Shown in pieces: positions 4,422-6,762 of a stretch of DNA of 6,762 nt; position 1 is the first letter of the stretch; each line of letters begins with the position of its first letter. This DNA comes from Nitrososphaeraceae archaeon. Its GTDB lineage: Archaea > Thermoproteota > Nitrososphaeria > Nitrososphaerales > Nitrososphaeraceae. Made by a program: the position numbers and the translations under genes. The stretch covers positions 1 through 6,762 of the forward strand of contig JASHSN010000141.1 of NCBI GenBank assembly GCA_030038695.1, in the 5' to 3' direction. The notes beneath the pieces were generated by a model. The model worked only from the letters and a program-made list of their open reading frames with translations. It was not told where the DNA came from and did no database searches.

Positions 4422-5030
4422 TTATGTCAGATCTCTCTGGTTCATCGGCCTAGAGGGCGGAAACTCACCGGCATAGGCGCGCCGGCTGAGCTCTTCAAGC
4501 GACATACCGGCCTGACGAGCAGCAACTAGTTTGTCAGCATCTACAAAGGCGCCCCAGTTTTTGTGGAAATCAAGTGTGTTCCAGTTTCCTAAGTCAACAA
4601 ACACCTCAACGATGTTGCTATCAGGATCCTTGTAATAGAAAGAGAGGGCGGGGCCGTGATCCGTCGTCAATACCGGTTCGATCCCCAACCCTTTGATACG
4701 CACATAGGAGTTTAGCAGATCATCGATCGTGGCATACTCAAAGGCAATGTGCTGCAGTTTCGCGTGCACTTTTTTGTCAGCGTCTTCTTGCAGCTCAGGT
4801 ATCGTGATTATTGCCAATCGATGATGCGAACTATCATTAGAAAGAAAAGTAACAGATGCCCCAGCTGAGCCCCTTGATATCGAGTATCTAGTTATCATAC
4901 CAACTACCTTGCCGTACCAATCAACCATCCTCTCCAAGTGCCTAGTCAACACACCAAAGTGCTGCAATGTTGGGTGTATGAGAGGACTATTCTCAGATGT
5001 TTGTGAGATAGATGTTCCCCTCCTTTTCAA
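4422..5030 (-). CDS. VOC-superfamily metalloprotein (glyoxalase / extradiol-dioxygenase-like)
   Basis: A 202-residue protein with one vicinal-oxygen-chelate unit (two beta-alpha-beta-beta-beta modules) at about residues 20-147. His24 in LQHFGVLTRH, His94 in LQHIAFEY and Glu142 in SNIVEVFVD sit where this superfamily binds its divalent metal. TTDHGPALSFYYKDPDSN (122-139) is the segment that in extradiol dioxygenases carries the second-shell His and Tyr (here His125, and Tyr132 or Tyr133). These features favour a catechol-2,3-dioxygenase-like or related ring/diol oxygenase over a glyoxalase I, but the substrate cannot be told. The C-terminal ~50 residues (SLEELSRRAYAGEFPPSRP) form an extra tail seen in some dioxygenase-like members. 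The only start in frame is TTG at 5030; an ATG at 5037 lies in another frame, so a small 5' lesion is possible. GC content is visibly higher than in flanking DNA. It is likely cytosolic. Confidence 0.85.
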   Translation of the reverse strand: MKRRGTSISQTSENSPLIHPTLQHFGVLTRHLERMVDWYGKVVGMITRYSISRGSAGASVTFLSNDSSHHRLAIITIPELQEDADKKVHAKLQHIAFEYATIDDLLNSYVRIKGLGIEPVLTTDHGPALSFYYKDPDSNIVEVFVDLGNWNTLDFHKNWGAFVDADKLVAARQAGMSLEELSRRAYAGEFPPSRPMNQRDLT

Positions 5031-5073
5031 TACGCATAGGTGTTAAACGATCACCATGCTTTTTAATTGTATC

Positions 5074-5108
5074 TAGTCTGAGGTATGAGACTGTCATGTA
5101 GTCTGAGG
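5074..5108. repeat. TAGTCTGAGG direct repeat upstream of the VOC gene
   Basis: TAGTCTGAGG occurs at 5074-5083 and 5099-5108, 25 bases apart. The first copy extends to AGTCTGAGGTAT, which also occurs at 2022-2033 near the methyltransferase breakpoint. It also forms a weak dyad (AGTCT...AGACT, 5075-5092). The 5037-5245 stretch otherwise holds only short open frames on the minus strand (for example 4993-5181 from an ATG) that I cannot tie to any family. Confidence 0.3.
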
Positions 5109-5245
5109 GCGATCGGTAACAGCGGTTGGGAAAATCATACCTCTGTTTGGTAATTCCAGCACGTGCAGAGCCGCGTAGCATAGCGTTCTACATCCAAAAA
5201 ACCCGAATTGGTATAGATGTTTACCCTGGAGTTGGAGCGGTTGAG

Positions 5246-5541
5246 TCATGCATATATTCTCGCTCTCCGTATCTGCTCAACTAACTTAATCCTCTCCTCC
5301 AATTTATAGCCCGCTTGGTGCAGCTCTCGAACCAAAGGAGGTTGAAACTTTACACGCCAATGTTACGATGAGATACAATGTCATAATGATAATTGATGGA
5401 TGAGCCAATATTACAAAGGTGTGTAGCTAGCCAATCCCTGCAAAATCAGTCACATTTTGATGGAACTAGAGCATCAGTCTTGATCATCTCAATAAAGGAA
5501 ACAGGTAAAGATCGGCGACGAGTAACCACACAGCTTCCATT
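5246..5541 (-). pseudogene. Decayed gene of ~98 codons with one TGA and one frameshift
   Basis: The minus strand reads NGSCVVTRRRSLPVSFIEMI then KTDALVPSKCD, a TGA at 5446-5448, then FCRDWLATHLCNIGSSINYH and YDIVSHRNIGV to a TAA at 5350-5352. Reading then continues one phase away as KFQPPLVRELHQAGYKLEER and IKLVEQIRRARIYA to TGA at 5246-5248. All pieces are protein-like and in natural order, so this appears to be a single gene with a nonsense and a frameshift lesion. The last part is a strongly helical, basic C-terminus (helix about 68-95). Three Cys and several His lie in the middle. I do not recognise the family; a small DNA-binding or mobile-element accessory protein is conceivable. It lies just downstream of the response regulator on the same strand (26-base gap). 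Confidence 0.5.
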
Positions 5542-5567
5542 CTACCAGGATGGCCGTACGCCTTAAG

Positions 5568-6119
5568 CTATTGTAACCTTGCTATGACTTTTTCAGTTAG
5601 ATCTTTCAATGCTATCGGCTTTCTGATAAAACAATCAGCTTCTTCCAACCCGGGAAATAATTCCTTAAATTGATTATCATATTCCTCAAAAGCAGTAATA
5701 AAACATACCTTCACATGACTGTCCAAATGACGCGAGAGAATTTCTTGATACAACTTGAAGCCATTCATTCTTGGCATGTTTATGTCAAGTAGCAACAAGT
5801 CGTATGCTCCGGTTTTGTAACTAGATAACGCGAATAAAGGATCATTAAATATCTCTACGAAAAAACCATCACGTTCTAAACTTAATTTATACAATGTTGC
5901 TATATCCAGCTCATCATCCACTATCATGATCCTTTTCTTTGCGGTTATGATATTGTAGGCACTTAAGGAAGTATCGATCCTTTGAGATTCAGGATGGCTA
6001 CTAATGATATTTTCCATGTAACAGTAAGACGGAAAAAAATTCCAATCTTGAAGATGTCCTTTAATTTTTGGTTTAAATTGAATCTCTGATACATTTGTGT
6101 ACATTCCGGATAATATCAT
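5568..6119 (-). CDS. Single-domain response regulator (receiver domain)
   Basis: A 183-residue protein whose residues 62-183 are a complete CheY-like receiver. RIMIVDDE (63-70) supplies the acidic pair Asp68/Asp69, LLLLDINMPRMNG (108-120) holds the phospho-acceptor Asp112, FITAF (140-144) the switch Thr142, and IRKPI (165-169) the conserved Lys167 with its cis-Pro neighbour. All catalytic residues are present, so it should accept a phosphoryl group from a histidine kinase, but there is no output domain and no kinase in the window. The first ~60 residues carry no recognised domain. The start is open: ATG 6119 (Met1), ATG 6104 (Met6) or ATG 6017 (Met35). A TATA-like TAAATAAG on the minus strand at 6132-6139 predicts transcription starting near 6110, which favours Met6 or a later start. 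The gene ends in TAG and is cytosolic. Confidence 0.9.
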   Translation of the reverse strand: MILSGMYTNVSEIQFKPKIKGHLQDWNFFPSYCYMENIISSHPESQRIDTSLSAYNIITAKKRIMIVDDELDIATLYKLSLERDGFFVEIFNDPLFALSSYKTGAYDLLLLDINMPRMNGFKLYQEILSRHLDSHVKVCFITAFEEYDNQFKELFPGLEEADCFIRKPIALKDLTEKVIARLQ

Positions 6120-6131
6120 TCAGTGTGTCGG

Positions 6132-6139
6132 CTTATTTA
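6132..6139 (-). promoter_or_regulatory. Candidate TATA box for the response regulator
   Basis: TAAATAAG on the minus strand lies 13-20 bases upstream of ATG 6119 and about 30 bases upstream of ATG 6104. Archaeal box A normally sits ~26 bases before transcription start, so this spacing suits a leaderless transcript using the second ATG. Confidence 0.3.
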
Positions 6140-6274
6140 GGGTTGATGTTTTTGTGGTGTCATGTATCGACTCAGCTGCTTCTACACGTCAAATGGCTAG
6201 AGGCAAGAGTAGCATCGCATATCAAGAGCGAATGCCTACCACGTCAGGTTTAGCCGTAGTGAACGTTATGAAAA

Positions 6275-6433
6275 TTGACAGGCCTGGAAGAAGCTGCTAT
6301 TGTGTTAAAGCAACTATGTAAGATTACTGCGGAAATCCATAATAAAAATCTAGAAACTATGTTGAGTCTTCCTCCAATCATTATCAAAGCTTATCTACGA
6401 TTGCTGCGATTCAGTTTATTGATCTTACACTAG
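6275..6433 (+). pseudogene. Short helical frame, probable remnant of a larger protein
   Basis: From TTG at 6275 the plus strand encodes 52 residues: LTGLEEAAIVLKQLCKITAE, then IHNKNLETMLSLPPIIIKAY, then LRLLRFSLLILH and TAG. It is almost entirely alpha-helical and amphipathic with a PP break at 33-34, which looks like a genuine protein segment. The frame begins right after a TGA (6269-6271). Upstream, one phase away, 6170-6270 reads RQMARGKSSIAYQERMPTTS and on, which may be the preceding part displaced by a frameshift. No family recognised. It could also be a short independent gene. Confidence 0.35.
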
Positions 6434-6517
6434 TACTACTAATGTGTGCCTTGACTATAAATACAATGTCATATATTCCATGAATGCATTAGAATAATCA
6501 GTGTACCTACAATCCTG

Positions 6518-6533
6518 TAACTTAACAAAGTTA
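6518..6533. repeat. Perfect 6-bp inverted repeat TAACTT/AAGTTA
   Basis: TAACTT (6518-6523) and AAGTTA (6528-6533) flank a 4-base loop in the gap between the helical remnant and the secreted-protein gene. It could be an operator half-site pair or a weak hairpin. Nothing else is seen in 6434-6547. Confidence 0.25.
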
Positions 6534-6547
6534 ATTACATTTATAGG

Positions 6548-6604
6548 ATGGTTATGCTAAATAGAATATGTAGGAGGCCAGGAATAAGCGGTCTTCAGGT
6601 ATGA
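6548..6604 (+). other. Candidate 18-codon upstream ORF overlapping the next start by ATGA
   Basis: ATG at 6548 opens a frame of 18 codons (MVMLNRICRRPGISGLQV) that stops at TGA 6602-6604, overlapping the ATG at 6601 in the classic ATGA arrangement used for translational coupling. A TTTATA element ends just before it (6540-6545). It may be a leader peptide or simply the untranslated leader of the gene at 6601. Confidence 0.2.
6558..6564 (+). promoter_or_regulatory. Candidate TATA box for the gene at 6601
   Basis: TAAATAG at 6558-6564 would start transcription near 6586-6590 and leave a leader of about 11-15 bases before the ATG at 6601. If it is used, the 18-codon upstream frame at 6548 would not be transcribed. 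Confidence 0.25.
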
Positions 6605-6762
6605 AACAATCAGATCGAACAGTATTGGGAGCAGCAATAATCTTTCTGTTGGTAATAACTAGTTGTACATACATCCTATTGATCCTTTCGAATAACAGAC
6701 CTTTATTCGCACAAATACGTGTGTTGGTTCATGGTAGGAGTAGTACAAGAGGGCCGATCGTT
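6601..6762 (+). CDS. Secreted or membrane-anchored protein, N-terminal part only
   Basis: An ATG at 6601 opens 54 codons that run off the window end. Residues 1-6 are polar and basic (MKQSDR), 7-29 are strongly hydrophobic (VLGAAIIFLLVITSCTYILL), and NNRPLFAQIRV follows, with a possible signal-peptidase site after LFA (35-37). If uncleaved it would be an N-terminal anchor. The Cys in the core (about 22) lacks the usual small-residue lipobox context followed by a mature start, so a lipoprotein is unlikely. The rest (about 41-54) is basic and uninformative, so function is unknown. A TATA-like TAAATAG lies at 6558-6564. The AGGAGG run at 6572-6577 is too far (23 bases) to act as an ordinary ribosome-binding site for this ATG. 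Confidence 0.6.
   Translation, partial: MKQSDRTVLGAAIIFLLVITSCTYILLILSNNRPLFAQIRVLVHGRSSTRGPIV

Noticed and set aside
5320..5345. tRNA T-loop-like sequence (GGTTCGAG on the minus strand)
   Set aside because: No acceptor stem or anticodon arm can be folded around it, and it lies in a protein-like frame.
6097..6321. Plus-strand 74-codon frame
   Set aside because: Its beginning is antisense to the response regulator and it has no plausible start context. Only the part after about 6170 might belong to the remnant at 6275-6433.
1..6762. CRISPR array, rRNA, tRNA or toxin-antitoxin pair
   Set aside because: No regularly spaced repeats, no conserved RNA motifs and no recognisable toxin or antitoxin were found on either strand.

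Overview
The window looks like a sparsely coding, decay-rich stretch of an AT-rich archaeal chromosome. My best guess is a soil-type ammonia-oxidising archaeon (Thaumarchaeota/Nitrososphaerota, Nitrososphaera- or Nitrosocosmicus-like). The reasons are leaderless-looking starts behind TATA-like boxes, long intergenic gaps, several tiny exported Tyr/His/Gly-rich proteins, a lone receiver-domain response regulator, and IS-element debris. The assignment rests on protein style, not on a marker gene, so it is an inference.

Layout. 1-360: a fragment resembling the N-terminal helix-turn-helix of a transposase, on +. 360-930: two small minus-strand genes (441-674 and 733-915), each readable end to end except for one in-frame stop codon. 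930-1097: a divergent intergenic region with tandem GATTAATT boxes. 1098-1283: a small intact exported protein on +. 1288-1731: no confident gene, only a doubtful minus-strand frame. 1732-2022: the front of a SAM-dependent methyltransferase, cut off in mid-domain. 2008-2394 (-): an exported Tyr/His-rich protein whose frame continues past its TAA. 2439-2546 (-): a tiny membrane protein. 2668-3043 (-): transposase relics of two families (IS110-like tail and IS630-like middle) lying back to back. 3181-3582 (-): remnants, one resembling an FkbM-type methyltransferase tail and one carrying three TGA codons. 3777-4316 (-): an intact 179-residue protein of unknown function with an out-of-phase CxxC segment just upstream. 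4422-5030 (-): an intact VOC-superfamily (glyoxalase/extradiol dioxygenase-like) protein. 5246-5541 (-): a decayed gene of about 98 codons. 5568-6119 (-): an intact single-domain response regulator. 6275-6433 (+): a short helical frame, probably a remnant. 6601-6762 (+): the start of a secreted or membrane-anchored protein that runs off the window.

The apparently functional content is modest: a receiver-domain signalling protein, a metal-dependent VOC protein, a conserved-looking unknown, and small exported proteins. They form no recognisable operon or pathway. The main signal is the number of short reading frames with protein-like composition broken by one or a few stops or frameshifts. It reads as a pseudogene and insertion-sequence graveyard. 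I found no CRISPR array, tRNA or rRNA, and no convincing new multi-gene system. All family names come from recognising motifs by eye; no database search was possible.
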